Source: an uncultured Oscillospiraceae bacterium
GTDB lineage: Bacteria > Bacillota > Clostridia > Oscillospirales > Ruminococcaceae
Assembly: GCA_910588145.1 (NCBI GenBank)
Contig: CAJUPO010000003.1
Coordinates: 1 to 64,000 of the forward strand
Reading direction: 5' to 3'
Length of the DNA: 64,000 nt
In this document: in pieces, positions 9,132-16,984 of the stretch
Layout of the letters: the number at the start of each line of letters is the position of its first letter
How positions within the stretch are numbered: position 1 is the first letter of the stretch
Notes under the pieces: generated by a model
The model's input: the letters and a program-made list of their open reading frames with translations, nothing else
The model's database searches: none
What the model was told of the DNA's origin: nothing
Program-made: the position numbers and the translations under genes

Positions 9132-10745
9132 TTATATCCTTTTTTGAAGCCTTGCTAAAGCAGACGACCATCTGTTTTCAGCAGCCTGGAGTGCCTTCTT
9201 GTAAGCCTCTAATTCTTTTTCATATTCTTCAGCTATAGACTTCTGTTCCTCTACAGAAGGAAGTGGAATCTCAATATGATTCAATTCCTTATAGCTGATA
9301 TTCATTACTGCGGTACCTTGCTGCCTTGTCACCAGCATTTTTCTGCCTAATGTACTGTCAAAGAAAAGCTTCAAAAATGTGGTAGAGAAGTTTTCATCCG
9401 TGGACCTTATTACGATTACATTCGAAGATGCAATACATGGATAGGATTGTTCTTTGAAAATCGCCACTCTAATTGCTGTTCCTCTTGCCGGGATAAGTAA
9501 GTCACCAGTTTGAAGCAGATAATTAGTAACCTTTCTTTCTTCCTCTTCGAGGTGGTCAAGTGATGAGTAGTCCACTTCGTAATCTCCAATGTTTGAGATG
9601 TTCACCACACCGATGTTTCCGTGAGGGTCCTTCTTATTAACAGCTTTACCTCTAAATATAGAAGCTACGGTTCCAAGTTCCTGTTTTTTTACATTTGACT
9701 CCTGGAACTTAATCCAGTCCTCATCTTGTGATTCGAAGATTCTGTCGATATTCCAATCACCCATATCATACAATTCATCTTCAAGGACGAATGTATCATC
9801 TTGGACAATAAGTTTGTTTAAACCGTCTTTTCTTGGATTCGCTGTATCTGTAACGTATCTCTTGATAACAACTTCATCCGTTCTTCCGGTAGTTATTGTA
9901 AGCAGATACGTTTTCACACCAGTATTTTCAAAGATACCTGCCGGCAAATCTGCAATTTCTTTTATACGGTACATTGACTGAAGGAAATGACGAAGTTCTT
10001 TCACATTGCCTCCTCCGAATGTGATTATGGCAGGGAGGACGATAGATAGGATACCTTCACTTCTTAAATGCAGCGCAAGATTTTCTGCTGCAATCATGTC
10101 ATATTCTCTGCAGATAAAATTCCTATTTTCATCGGCCTTATCTCTGACACCGAATACCGGAACTGCAAGTATCAAATCAAACTTCTCTGCTGAAAACTCA
10201 TACTCATAAATGCTTGTCTGCTTCACATCAACCATATCATTATCACTGAACATTTCTGACAGAACTTTACAGTAGAACGGATTCATAGTGGTTAAAGTAA
10301 AATGGGAGTCATCGTGTGCATTCACTAAACGTTCCAAGCAAGGTGAGAATTTCTCTGCTTCAGGAATAAGCACCTCCTGAAAACCTTCTATAAAATTCTT
10401 TTCCATTTCATCAACCAGCGCTTCTGGAACTCTGAACTCAGCTCTTCTGTCACCGTACTCAATGATATCTGTCCAGGTAACGGTTTCAAAACCTCTCAGC
10501 GTTCTGTAAACATCAATGAATTTATTTGCATCCGGGAATGGGTTCTTCACCTCAAAATCACTCGCAGCCTGTTTCATGATGTGATACAAATCATCATCAT
10601 CTAACTCATTGATGGATTGCTTTTGTATATCTATTACTTTTTTAAGTACCGCTAATGTACTTTCATATTCGCCCGGTGTGTTGTTTCCCCTAATAGCATT
10701 AAAAAAGGAATACAATCTGTCAATTCTATCTTTATCCCTACTCAT
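9132..10745 (-). CDS. catalytically degenerate methyltransferase fused to half HsdS
   Basis: A 537-residue protein. Its middle resembles the second half of HsdM (RIKEIADLPAGIFENTGVKT matches the region after motif IV), but the catalytic NPPF is replaced by AVPVFG and no SAM motif I is recognisable, so it should not methylate. Residues from about 350 form a single HsdS-type target-recognition domain ending in PLPSVEEQKSIAEEYEKELE and a coiled coil. ATG 10745 is chosen over a longer frame because AAGGAGG (about 10754-10760) sits 8 bases before it. It is the first gene of the operon. It may supply specificity to the neighbouring HsdM fusion; that is inference. Confidence 0.8.
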   Translation of the reverse strand: MSRDKDRIDRLYSFFNAIRGNNTPGEYESTLAVLKKVIDIQKQSINELDDDDLYHIMKQAASDFEVKNPFPDANKFIDVYRTLRGFETVTWTDIIEYGDRRAEFRVPEALVDEMEKNFIEGFQEVLIPEAEKFSPCLERLVNAHDDSHFTLTTMNPFYCKVLSEMFSDNDMVDVKQTSIYEYEFSAEKFDLILAVPVFGVRDKADENRNFICREYDMIAAENLALHLRSEGILSIVLPAIITFGGGNVKELRHFLQSMYRIKEIADLPAGIFENTGVKTYLLTITTGRTDEVVIKRYVTDTANPRKDGLNKLIVQDDTFVLEDELYDMGDWNIDRIFESQDEDWIKFQESNVKKQELGTVASIFRGKAVNKKDPHGNIGVVNISNIGDYEVDYSSLDHLEEEERKVTNYLLQTGDLLIPARGTAIRVAIFKEQSYPCIASSNVIVIRSTDENFSTTFLKLFFDSTLGRKMLVTRQQGTAVMNISYKELNHIEIPLPSVEEQKSIAEEYEKELEAYKKALQAAENRWSSALARLQKRI

Positions 10746-10791
10746 GCAATATACCTCCTTAAAAAGATAGATTTCTTTACTTTCTAACAAT

Positions 10792-10820
10792 AGTATATCA
10801 CAACTTTTATTATTTGTCAA
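10792..10820 (-). promoter_or_regulatory. promoter of the restriction-modification operon
   Basis: On the minus strand TTGACA (10820-10815), a 17-base spacer and TATACT (10797-10792) form a near-consensus promoter about 45 bases before the first start codon at 10745. Confidence 0.8.
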
Positions 10821-10824
10821 TACA

Positions 10825-10846
10825 TTTTGGTATTTTAATACCAAAA
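10825..10846. promoter_or_regulatory. palindromic operator candidate upstream of the -35
   Basis: Two perfect 10-base arms, TTTTGGTATT and AATACCAAAA, flank two bases. The site ends four bases upstream of the -35 box, a position typical of an activator or of a repressor that blocks polymerase. No regulator gene is adjacent. Confidence 0.5.
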
Positions 10847-11003
10847 TATTATTTTTATATTCAGTGTGTTCACAAAGGGTTCATTCCTGCTCCTCACCAC
10901 TTGTATGTGTATAAATATCCTCCTGTCAGCTGAACCTTGCAGATATTCGTTTCTCTTTCCTTTAATTTTAACTAACATAACTGTTTATTTTTGGGTATTA
11001 AAA
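10847..11003. other. intergenic stretch between the restriction operon and the HEYIH ORF
   Basis: No gene is supported. On the minus strand there is an AGGAGCAGGA ribosome-like site followed by ATGAACCCTTTGTGA, a four-codon frame that may be the relic of a start region of a lost gene. Confidence 0.3.
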
Positions 11004-11030
11004 AAGCACCTAACATACTGTTAAGTGCTT
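11004..11030 (-). terminator. terminator of the HEYIH ORF
   Basis: Minus-strand stem AAGCAC-T-TAAC / GTTA-G-GTGCTT with a five-base loop and a run of T. It overlaps the stop codon of the 75-codon frame. Confidence 0.7.
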
Positions 11031-11257
11031 TATTCAAACCAAGATTTTATTTCATCTTTATAATTGTCTGCATTGGCAAAATCACTGTATTTATTTCTAT
11101 AAGCGTCTGACCAATGTATGTACTCGTGAAATAATGTACTGTATTTATTTTCCGGACAAGCTAATTGCTCCTGAAATTTTTTATAACCTAAAATTGCTCG
11201 TCTTATTAAATCATTCAATGCAACAAGAAGCAAGATAGTGAGAACAAAACTAATCAT
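11030..11257 (-). CDS. 75-residue protein with HExxH motif, probable remnant
   Basis: Residues 1-25 are hydrophobic (MISFVLTILLLVALNDLIRR). The rest contains LFHEYIHWSDAYRNKY, an HExxH zinc-metallopeptidase-like motif of the kind seen at the end of some phage head-morphogenesis and toxin-like proteins. At 75 residues it is too short to be a complete peptidase. No good ribosome site precedes the ATG, which lies directly after antitoxin-module copy B (11260-11291). The hydrophobic start may therefore be a chance fusion of unrelated pieces. Its own terminator overlaps the stop. I cannot assign a function. Confidence 0.4.
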   Translation of the reverse strand: MISFVLTILLLVALNDLIRRAILGYKKFQEQLACPENKYSTLFHEYIHWSDAYRNKYSDFANADNYKDEIKSWFE

Positions 11258-11259
11258 GA

Positions 11260-11291
11260 GGGAGCAACGTCTATCGGTATGCCCCTTTTTT
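11260..11291. repeat. antitoxin-module copy B (partial)
   Basis: The stretch GGGAGCAACGTCTATCGGTA followed by TGCCCC and a T run matches 432-463 (copy A) apart from one missing base and one substitution, in the same orientation. The hairpin part found in copies A and C is absent here. Copies A and B are therefore direct repeats on either side of the restriction operon. Confidence 0.75.
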
Positions 11292-11339
11292 TATATAACT
11301 CTGACAGATAATTTACATAAAATTCTATTATAATGCAAA

Positions 11340-11368
11340 TTGTTTTATAGTTTTATCTGTGATATAAT
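11340..11368 (+). promoter_or_regulatory. promoter of the DUF5131 gene
   Basis: A perfect -10 TATAAT (11363-11368) lies 17 bases after a weak -35 TTGTTT (11340-11345), shortly before the start at 11394. Confidence 0.5.
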
Positions 11369-11393
11369 TAAATAAAAATGTGAGGTTATAAAT

Positions 11394-12101
11394 ATGGCAT
11401 TGTGGAATCCGTGGCGTGGCTGCCACAAATATAGCGAAGGATGCAGATATTGTTACATTCATAAGGGGGACTTCAAGCGTGGGATTAATACAAACAATGT
11501 TGTAAAGACAGATAACTTCTACGCCCCCATAGCTAAAAATAAATCGGGAGCATACAAAATAAAATCGGGACAGACCGTATATCTCTGCTTCTCGACAGAT
11601 TTTCTGGTTGAGGATGCCGATGAATGGCGTTCTGAATGTTGGCAGATGATACGTGAGCGTCCAGACCTTCACTTTCTGTTTTTGACAAAGCGTATTGAGC
11701 GGTTTATGGATTGTATCCCAGATGACTGGAAAGATGGATATGATAATGTTACGGTTGGCTGCACAGTAGAAAATCAAGACAGAGCTGATTACAGGCTTTC
11801 CATTTTCAATAAACTTCCTATAAAACATAAAAATATTATATGTCAGCCATTGATTGAGGAAATAAACATTACTGCCTATCTTGATAATGTTGAATTAGTC
11901 GTCGTTGGCGGGGAATCAGACAGAAACGCCAGACCGCTTGATTATGCATGGGTGCTTGCCATTCGGGAGCAATGTATCACCTGCAAAGTACATTTTGAGT
12001 TTCGCCAGTGTGGGACACATTTTATTAAGGATGGTAAAAACTATACTCTGGCTACTCGTGACTTATGCAGCCAAGCCAAAAAAGCAAATATCAATTATTG
12101 A
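11394..12101 (+). CDS. DUF5131 / phage Gp37-Gp68 family protein
   Basis: A 235-residue protein beginning MALWNPWRGCHKYSEGCRYC, the hallmark start of the phage Gp37/Gp68 (DUF5131) family, with a cysteine cluster C-x7-C-x2-C resembling a radical-SAM metal site, then FLTKRIERF and VVGGESDRNARP. The family occurs in phages and defence-type loci next to three-Cys-motif partner (TcmP) genes; its reaction is not established, and no TcmP gene is present here. GAGG lies about 11 bases before the ATG. The gene is sandwiched between antitoxin-module copies B and C, and its stop abuts the conserved start of copy C, suggesting arrival by recombination. Confidence 0.8.
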   Translation: MALWNPWRGCHKYSEGCRYCYIHKGDFKRGINTNNVVKTDNFYAPIAKNKSGAYKIKSGQTVYLCFSTDFLVEDADEWRSECWQMIRERPDLHFLFLTKRIERFMDCIPDDWKDGYDNVTVGCTVENQDRADYRLSIFNKLPIKHKNIICQPLIEEINITAYLDNVELVVVGGESDRNARPLDYAWVLAIREQCITCKVHFEFRQCGTHFIKDGKNYTLATRDLCSQAKKANINY

Positions 12102-12103
12102 AT

Positions 12104-12201
12104 AAAGGAAATAACCGCCATACTCACATAGGCGGTTATTTTAATAATCACTATATTGGGAGCGACCGTCTACCGGAATGCTCCTTTTTATTATTATACA
12201 C
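12104..12201 (-). ncRNA. antitoxin-module copy C (orphan antisense RNA candidate)
   Basis: The block opens AAAGGAAATAACCGCC like copy A, has a stronger hairpin (AATAACCGCC / GGCGGTTATT at 12111-12141), then GGGAGCGACCGTCTACCGGA, a T run and the minus-strand -10 TATAAT. The -35 is weaker (TTTACG). No toxin frame remains upstream: only the RK-stop codons of the toxin end survive before DUF5131 begins. It may encode an orphan antitoxin RNA. Confidence 0.5.
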
Positions 12202-12248
12202 TTTCTCCCACATTCCGTAAATTGCAGTAACATACGAAACAACTTCAG

Positions 12249-13181
12249 TTATCTAACTATAATATACCCTGTATATACTGAATAAGTTAAAAGCATTAAG
12301 GAACCTTCAAGACGTCCCAGTCTTTTTCTTGTAAAGGCAAATATAAAAACCATTATACTCATCCCAACAAGTACAGCAGAATCATAAACAGAGAAAATAT
12401 CTACCTTAACAGGCTTAATTGCTGCTGTCATGCCCAATATGAATAAAATATTAAAAATATTGGAACCAATTACATTTCCAAGAGCCATATCACTTTCGCC
12501 TTTTCTTGAAGCAACAATTGATGTAACCAATTCCGGAAGCGATGTTCCCAAGGCAACAACTGTAAGTCCTATTAAGTGTTCGCTTACTCCAAGACTTGAG
12601 GCAATGGACTTAGCTGATTCAACAGTCATCTGTCCTCCGCAGACAATTGCAGCCGCACCAAGTATTGTAAAGATAATTGTTTTTGGCAAACTAAGCGTTC
12701 TTATTTCATCTGTATTAACAGCATTTTTTCTGTATCTTAGTGCACGTACAACCGTAAATATTATATAAGCTGCAAACAATAAAAATATAATAATACCTTC
12801 AATTCTCGTAACAATTAAATTGTTTCCTATGCAAACTATTAACAGCAGAACAGCCGCCAAAATAGAAACAGGAAAATCCGATTTTAAAATTGATTTATCC
12901 ACACTAATAGGCTTTACCACAGCGCAGATACCTGCAATCAGCATTAAATTCAAAATGCACGAACCCACGATATTTCCAACTGCCATATCATTAGAACCCG
13001 ACATGGTAGCTGAAATACTTACCGCAGCCTCAGGAGCGCTTGTACCCATGGCAACAATAGTCAGTCCGACAATCATACTTGGAATCTTCAGCATTTTTGC
13101 TATTGATGAGCTTCCTTCTACAAAAAAATCAGCACCTTTAATCAGCAGTATAAATCCAACAATGAGTAACAAATAATGCAT
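12249..13181 (-). CDS. Ca2+/Na+ antiporter (CaCA family, YrbG-like)
   Basis: A 310-residue inner membrane exchanger with about ten hydrophobic segments arranged as two repeats. Each repeat carries an alpha motif: first ADFFVEGSSSIAK with VAMGTSAPE and GNIVGSCILN, second VVALGTSLPELVTSIVASRK with GNVIGSNIFN. The acidic residues in GTSxPE and the Asn in GxxxGSN bind the cation in this family. ATG 13181 is chosen because GGAG stands 7 bases upstream, whereas a TTG two codons earlier has no room for a ribosome site. It lies 37 bases after the LCP gene, probably in one transcript. Confidence 0.9.
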   Translation of the reverse strand: MHYLLLIVGFILLIKGADFFVEGSSSIAKMLKIPSMIVGLTIVAMGTSAPEAAVSISATMSGSNDMAVGNIVGSCILNLMLIAGICAVVKPISVDKSILKSDFPVSILAAVLLLIVCIGNNLIVTRIEGIIIFLLFAAYIIFTVVRALRYRKNAVNTDEIRTLSLPKTIIFTILGAAAIVCGGQMTVESAKSIASSLGVSEHLIGLTVVALGTSLPELVTSIVASRKGESDMALGNVIGSNIFNILFILGMTAAIKPVKVDIFSVYDSAVLVGMSIMVFIFAFTRKRLGRLEGSLMLLTYSVYTGYIIVR

Positions 13182-13218
13182 ATTCAAACTCCATTCTTAG
13201 CTGATAAAAGGACGCCTC

Positions 13219-14589
13219 TTATTTATTGCCATACAGCTTGTCCTCTATCAGATCAATATTTTCTTCAAAATCAACCTCAAGCACAGACATTCCGTCAATG
13301 TCCGAACCCCAATAGGTATCGTCAGCCGGTATTCTCATCTGCTCTACATCGTACCCTAACAGGAATCCAGGACCTCTTAAAGAAAGCAGATACATATTCA
13401 GCTTGCTCATATTAGTATTCATGGAAGGAAGCGCTTCCTTTGCAACTGCTCCAATTCTGACTGGATTAGCCGCCTTTTTAATTATAGCTTCAAGTACCTT
13501 TCTCTGGCGCTGTGTTCTTTCAAAGTCTGCATTGCCTACATACCTAAGCCTTGAGTAGAACAAAGCCTGCTTGCCGGAAAGATTATACGTTCCTCCGCCG
13601 TCAAGGAGATCAGCTTCAGACGGTTCTCCAAAAAAGCTTACCCCCTCAGGACTTTGAAGCAGAACATTCATAGCGTCCGCCTCATTATCGCTGACTTTTA
13701 TTTCAACGCCGCCCACTGCGTCTACAATATTAGCAAAAGAAACAAAGTTAACCGTTACATAATCATCTATTTTAATGTACAGGTTCTCCTCGATAGTATC
13801 CATAAGAAGTTCAGGTCCTCCGTACGAATAAGCAGCATTGAGCTTATTTGAACCGTATCCTGGAATCTGAACATACATATCTCTCATCAGTGAACACATT
13901 GTAATTTTATCGGTTTTACTGTTTATTGAAAGTAAAATCATTGAATCGGAACGTCCTCTGTCTTCACCTCTTGAATCTGTTCCGATAAGAAGAATATTTT
14001 TTACCGAAGACGAGCTTAGCAGCGAATGGCTCGAGGAAACACGTTCTCCTGTTTCTACTATATTTATTTTACTTATAAATCCCATTACTATGATTGAGTA
14101 TATCCCGAACAGTACAATAAATACGCTGAGCAGTGAAATAATAATTTTTGTAAGGCATCCGCCTTTTTTTCTAATTTTTTTCTTTTTAGGCTTTGGAGCT
14201 GAAACATTATTGACCGGACGATTATTCTGAGGAGGTCGATTCTGAACAGGACGTACACCGCTTTGCATATTGTTGTTTCTGTTCTGCGGATTTACTGTTC
14301 TGCTTGCTGTATTATTCCCCTGCCCCCGCATCTGATTCGGATTCCGTCCTGGGATCTGTTGTCTCTGACCTGTTCTGCTGTGCACACCCTGCCCCTGAGA
14401 AGCCTGCCCGCTAGGCTGGCGCCTCTGAGGATTCTGTCTTTCCGGACGCTGCCCGTTATTGCCAGGCCTTTGCATACCCTGCTGAGGAGGTCTGCGCTGA
14501 CTTCTTTTATTCTGTATATACTCAGACGGCACTGAAAATTCAAGTGTATCCTTTGCATAAGAATCCTTATCACGCTTATTATCAGACAT
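13219..14589 (-). CDS. LytR-CpsA-Psr (LCP) family wall-polymer ligase
   Basis: A 456-residue membrane-anchored enzyme that attaches undecaprenyl-linked glycopolymers to peptidoglycan. Residues 1-147 are a disordered cytoplasmic region rich in P, Q, N, R and G, one membrane helix spans about 148-170, and the extracellular LCP domain follows with LIGTDSRGEDRGRSDSMIL, SLMRDMYVQIPG, the NAAYSYGG segment and RQRKVLEAI. The conserved Asp and Arg residues of the pyrophosphate-lipid site are present. The long low-complexity tail is unusual in length and may interact with cytoplasmic partners. A small membrane-protein gene lies 16 bases upstream. Confidence 0.9.
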   Translation of the reverse strand: MSDNKRDKDSYAKDTLEFSVPSEYIQNKRSQRRPPQQGMQRPGNNGQRPERQNPQRRQPSGQASQGQGVHSRTGQRQQIPGRNPNQMRGQGNNTASRTVNPQNRNNNMQSGVRPVQNRPPQNNRPVNNVSAPKPKKKKIRKKGGCLTKIIISLLSVFIVLFGIYSIIVMGFISKINIVETGERVSSSHSLLSSSSVKNILLIGTDSRGEDRGRSDSMILLSINSKTDKITMCSLMRDMYVQIPGYGSNKLNAAYSYGGPELLMDTIEENLYIKIDDYVTVNFVSFANIVDAVGGVEIKVSDNEADAMNVLLQSPEGVSFFGEPSEADLLDGGGTYNLSGKQALFYSRLRYVGNADFERTQRQRKVLEAIIKKAANPVRIGAVAKEALPSMNTNMSKLNMYLLSLRGPGFLLGYDVEQMRIPADDTYWGSDIDGMSVLEVDFEENIDLIEDKLYGNK

Positions 14590-14605
14590 AAATACACCTC
14601 CTGAA

Positions 14606-14707
14606 TCAGAATTGATTTACAAACGGTATCAAAATTGAGCCAATTACTAATACAGCAGCAACTGAAATTATTACTGCTCTCATTAATATACTTTTTTTAT
14701 TTTTCAT
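14606..14707 (-). CDS. 33-residue single-helix membrane protein
   Basis: A short frame starting MKNKKSILMRAVIISVAAVL and ending LIPFVNQF, with three lysines before one hydrophobic helix. A ribosome-like AAGGTG stands before the ATG. It ends 16 bases before the LCP start and is probably co-transcribed with it. I do not recognise a named family; a small accessory membrane protein is a reasonable reading. Confidence 0.5.
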   Translation of the reverse strand: MKNKKSILMRAVIISVAAVLVIGSILIPFVNQF

Positions 14708-14776
14708 TGTTGTCACCTTATCTTTTTTTAATATATAAAATATATTTTATCATAAAAAAATAAAAAAGGCAATACA

Positions 14777-14805
14777 TTGAAAAATTTTAATAAATGTTAT
14801 ATAAT
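14777..14805 (+). promoter_or_regulatory. promoter of the HAD phosphatase gene
   Basis: TTGAAA (14777-14782), a 17-base spacer and TATAAT (14800-14805) lie just before the GGGAGG ribosome site and the ATG at 14829. Confidence 0.65.
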
Positions 14806-14828
14806 AAAATAAAAATGGGAGGTATATT

Positions 14829-15485
14829 ATGAAAATTAAGGGTATTATTTTTGACATGGACGGTCTCATTTTTGATACAGAAAAGCTGCTTATGAAATTT
14901 TGGATTGAAGCGTCAGAATTCTATGGCTTCAAAATGAAAAAAGAACACGTACTTGGAATAAGGAGCTTATCTGCCAAACTTGCTGCTCCTAAGCTTCATG
15001 GAATTTTCGGAAAAGATTTTAACTTTGAGGCTGTAAGAAATAAAAGAATTTCACTGATGAACAGCTACATCGCTGAAAACGGCATAGATAAAAAATGCGG
15101 AATCGATGAACTTCTGCAATATCTAAGCAATAATAAATACAAAAGAGCTATTGCAACTTCAACTGACTATGAACGAACAAAAATGTATCTCGAATCTTCT
15201 TCCCTATTCAACCAATTCGATGAAATTATTTGCGGACCGATGGTTCCAAACAGTAAACCTGCACCTGATATATACCTGAAAGCTGCTGAAGCATTGAATC
15301 TAAATCCAGAAGATTGCATGGCTCTTGAAGATTCTCCAAATGGAATAACGGCAGCTTATTCCGCCGGATGCATACCGGTTATGATTCCTGATCTTTCTGA
15401 ACCCGATGAGGAAATCAAAGGCAAACTCTTTACCTGGAAAAATTCTCTGCTTGAAATAATTCCGCTTCTGGAAAGCTTAAAATAG
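14829..15485 (+). CDS. HAD-superfamily phosphatase / phosphoglucomutase-like
   Basis: A 218-residue cytoplasmic hydrolase. Motif I FDMDGLIFDTE (residues 8-18) supplies the nucleophilic Asp and the second Asp, a helical cap follows, then motif II around AIATSTDY, motif III lysine near NSKPAPDIY and motif IV LEDSPNGI. This is the beta-phosphoglucomutase/phosphatase subgroup with an alpha cap. Substrate cannot be told from sequence alone. It has its own promoter and is a single gene between divergent LCP and the HPF gene. Confidence 0.9.
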   Translation: MKIKGIIFDMDGLIFDTEKLLMKFWIEASEFYGFKMKKEHVLGIRSLSAKLAAPKLHGIFGKDFNFEAVRNKRISLMNSYIAENGIDKKCGIDELLQYLSNNKYKRAIATSTDYERTKMYLESSSLFNQFDEIICGPMVPNSKPAPDIYLKAAEALNLNPEDCMALEDSPNGITAAYSAGCIPVMIPDLSEPDEEIKGKLFTWKNSLLEIIPLLESLK

Positions 15486-15547
15486 CTATTTTCATATGTT
15501 TATTTTGCACAATTTATATATTTTTGTGTATTTTGTGCAAAAAGTAC

Positions 15548-15576
15548 TTGCAAAAATATAATTTATGTGCTATAAT
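15548..15576 (+). promoter_or_regulatory. promoter of hpf
   Basis: TTGCAA (15548-15553), 17 bases, TATAAT (15571-15576). A small hairpin (ACCGG / CCGGT, about 15590-15610) lies in the leader just before the AAGGAGG site and could tune translation. Confidence 0.7.
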
Positions 15577-15625
15577 AAGAGCATAATAATACCGGAAGTA
15601 AAATACCGGTTAAGGAGGAATAAAA

Positions 15626-16153
15626 TTGAAAGTAACAATTTCAGCAAGAAAAATGCAGATACCTCAGGCTTTTCCTGAGTACGCAGAAAAAAAACTTGAC
15701 GCAAAACTTACTAAATTTTTCGGAGATGAGGCTGACTCAAAAATTACTGTTTCTGAACACAAAAACCAGATTATTTTAGAACTTACAGTAAAATATAATA
15801 ATATGATTTATCGTGCTGAAACAAAGGCGACTGATAAAAATGACGCTCTTGACAGCGCTGTTGATAAAATTATAAGACAGATCAGAAAAAATAAAACAAA
15901 AATCGAAAAAAGACTTAAAGAATCTGCTTTCAAGGAAGTTTATGAAGATTCCGTTGAAGAACAAACTGATTACGAAGTAATCAAGCATAAAACTTTCGTT
16001 ATGCGCCCTATGGACGTTGAAGAAGCTATCCTTCAGATGAATATGCTGGGACATGCCTTTTTCATGTTCAGCAATGCCGCAACAGGCGAAACTAATGTTG
16101 TTTATAAACGTGATGACGGCAATTATGCTGTTCTTGAACCAACAAAAGAATAA
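15626..16153 (+). CDS. hpf: ribosome hibernation promoting factor, long form
   Basis: A 175-residue protein that pairs 70S ribosomes into inactive 100S dimers in stationary phase. Residues 1-105 form the RaiA/YfiA domain (starting MKVTISARKM) that binds the decoding centre. After a short linker, residues about 120-175 (VIKHKTFVMRPMDVEEAILQ, then GHAFFMFSNAATGETNVVYK) form the dimerisation domain found only in long HPF. It starts with TTG at 15626 behind AAGGAGGAATAAAA. It is a single gene with its own promoter and terminator. Confidence 0.95.
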   Translation: MKVTISARKMQIPQAFPEYAEKKLDAKLTKFFGDEADSKITVSEHKNQIILELTVKYNNMIYRAETKATDKNDALDSAVDKIIRQIRKNKTKIEKRLKESAFKEVYEDSVEEQTDYEVIKHKTFVMRPMDVEEAILQMNMLGHAFFMFSNAATGETNVVYKRDDGNYAVLEPTKE

Positions 16154-16166
16154 TTTAGTTAAATAA

Positions 16167-16194
16167 AACCGACTGAATTTCAGTCGGTTTTTTA
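16167..16194 (+). terminator. terminator of hpf
   Basis: Stem AACCGACTGAA / TTCAGTCGGTT followed by six T. It is a compact, perfect intrinsic terminator. Confidence 0.9.
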
Positions 16195-16253
16195 TTATAT
16201 TTTCAACATAACTATATCTTAAGCCTGATTCCGATTTTCTGAAATACCTATAC

Positions 16254-16925
16254 CTATCCACTACATTCTTGAATACTACTAAGTTTCCTTTCAGACCAAT
16301 TAAATAGAATTTCGGACATTTCTTCAAAGTTTATTTTACTATTATTTTTTAAATTCATAAAAATCTCTAAGATATTACGTTCCGACTCATCTACATTTTT
16401 TATTAATTCTTTAAGGTGAGAAACATATTTTCCTGTTTTCTGAAAACCAATTGCCTGAATTACAAAAGATGCAGATTTATAAAGACTATATAGAATATCA
16501 TTGTTTTTCTCATACAACATATTGTGTACACAACCGTGATATATATTGCAAACGCCTGTTTTTACAGCTCTGTTAACAGAATCACTATTAATATTTTTTA
16601 ACAAAGCATCTAAGCTTCCATGTATCGGCTTAGTATCATAATAAAATTGAAATAGTTCAGAAACCTCCCAGTTTAACAATTCCGTTTTACCTGAAAGAAA
16701 TCCGCAGATCAGTTCCCTATGCTGAAGCATATCAAGCATTTCATTATACTTCCTAATATCTGTATAAGACAGCTCATCAAGAATTACAACCATATCAATA
16801 TCGCTGTTTTCTTTAGCTTCACCACGTGCATAACTGCCTTGTAAACCTACAAACCAAACTCTGCTTCCAAAGTTTTTTTGCAGTGCCTGTAAAAATGAAG
16901 TTATCCAAGTCTTAATATCTATCAT
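16254..16925 (-). CDS. nucleotidyltransferase-domain protein
   Basis: A 223-residue protein whose N-terminal part has the polymerase-beta nucleotidyltransferase signature GLQGSYARGEAKENSDIDMV (GS followed by D-x-D, residues about 27-46). The C-terminal part is helical, HEPN/KNTase-like. Such proteins transfer nucleotides to small molecules, proteins or RNA; aminoglycoside-type enzymes and MntA-like antitoxins share the fold. No HEPN toxin gene of the matching kind is adjacent. GGAGG stands upstream of the ATG. It may be the last gene of the TetR-flavodoxin-cupin operon, 59 bases after cupin. Confidence 0.75.
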   Translation of the reverse strand: MIDIKTWITSFLQALQKNFGSRVWFVGLQGSYARGEAKENSDIDMVVILDELSYTDIRKYNEMLDMLQHRELICGFLSGKTELLNWEVSELFQFYYDTKPIHGSLDALLKNINSDSVNRAVKTGVCNIYHGCVHNMLYEKNNDILYSLYKSASFVIQAIGFQKTGKYVSHLKELIKNVDESERNILEIFMNLKNNSKINFEEMSEILFNWSERKLSSIQECSG

Positions 16926-16984
16926 TCTTCATATACCTCCAAGCTGATCTCCCCGCTGTTTGCTTTATCATAGAAAATTATGCT

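Noticed and set aside
16254..16925. MNT/HEPN toxin-antitoxin pair
   Set aside because: The nucleotidyltransferase has no adjacent HEPN-type toxin gene; the neighbours are a cupin gene and hpf.
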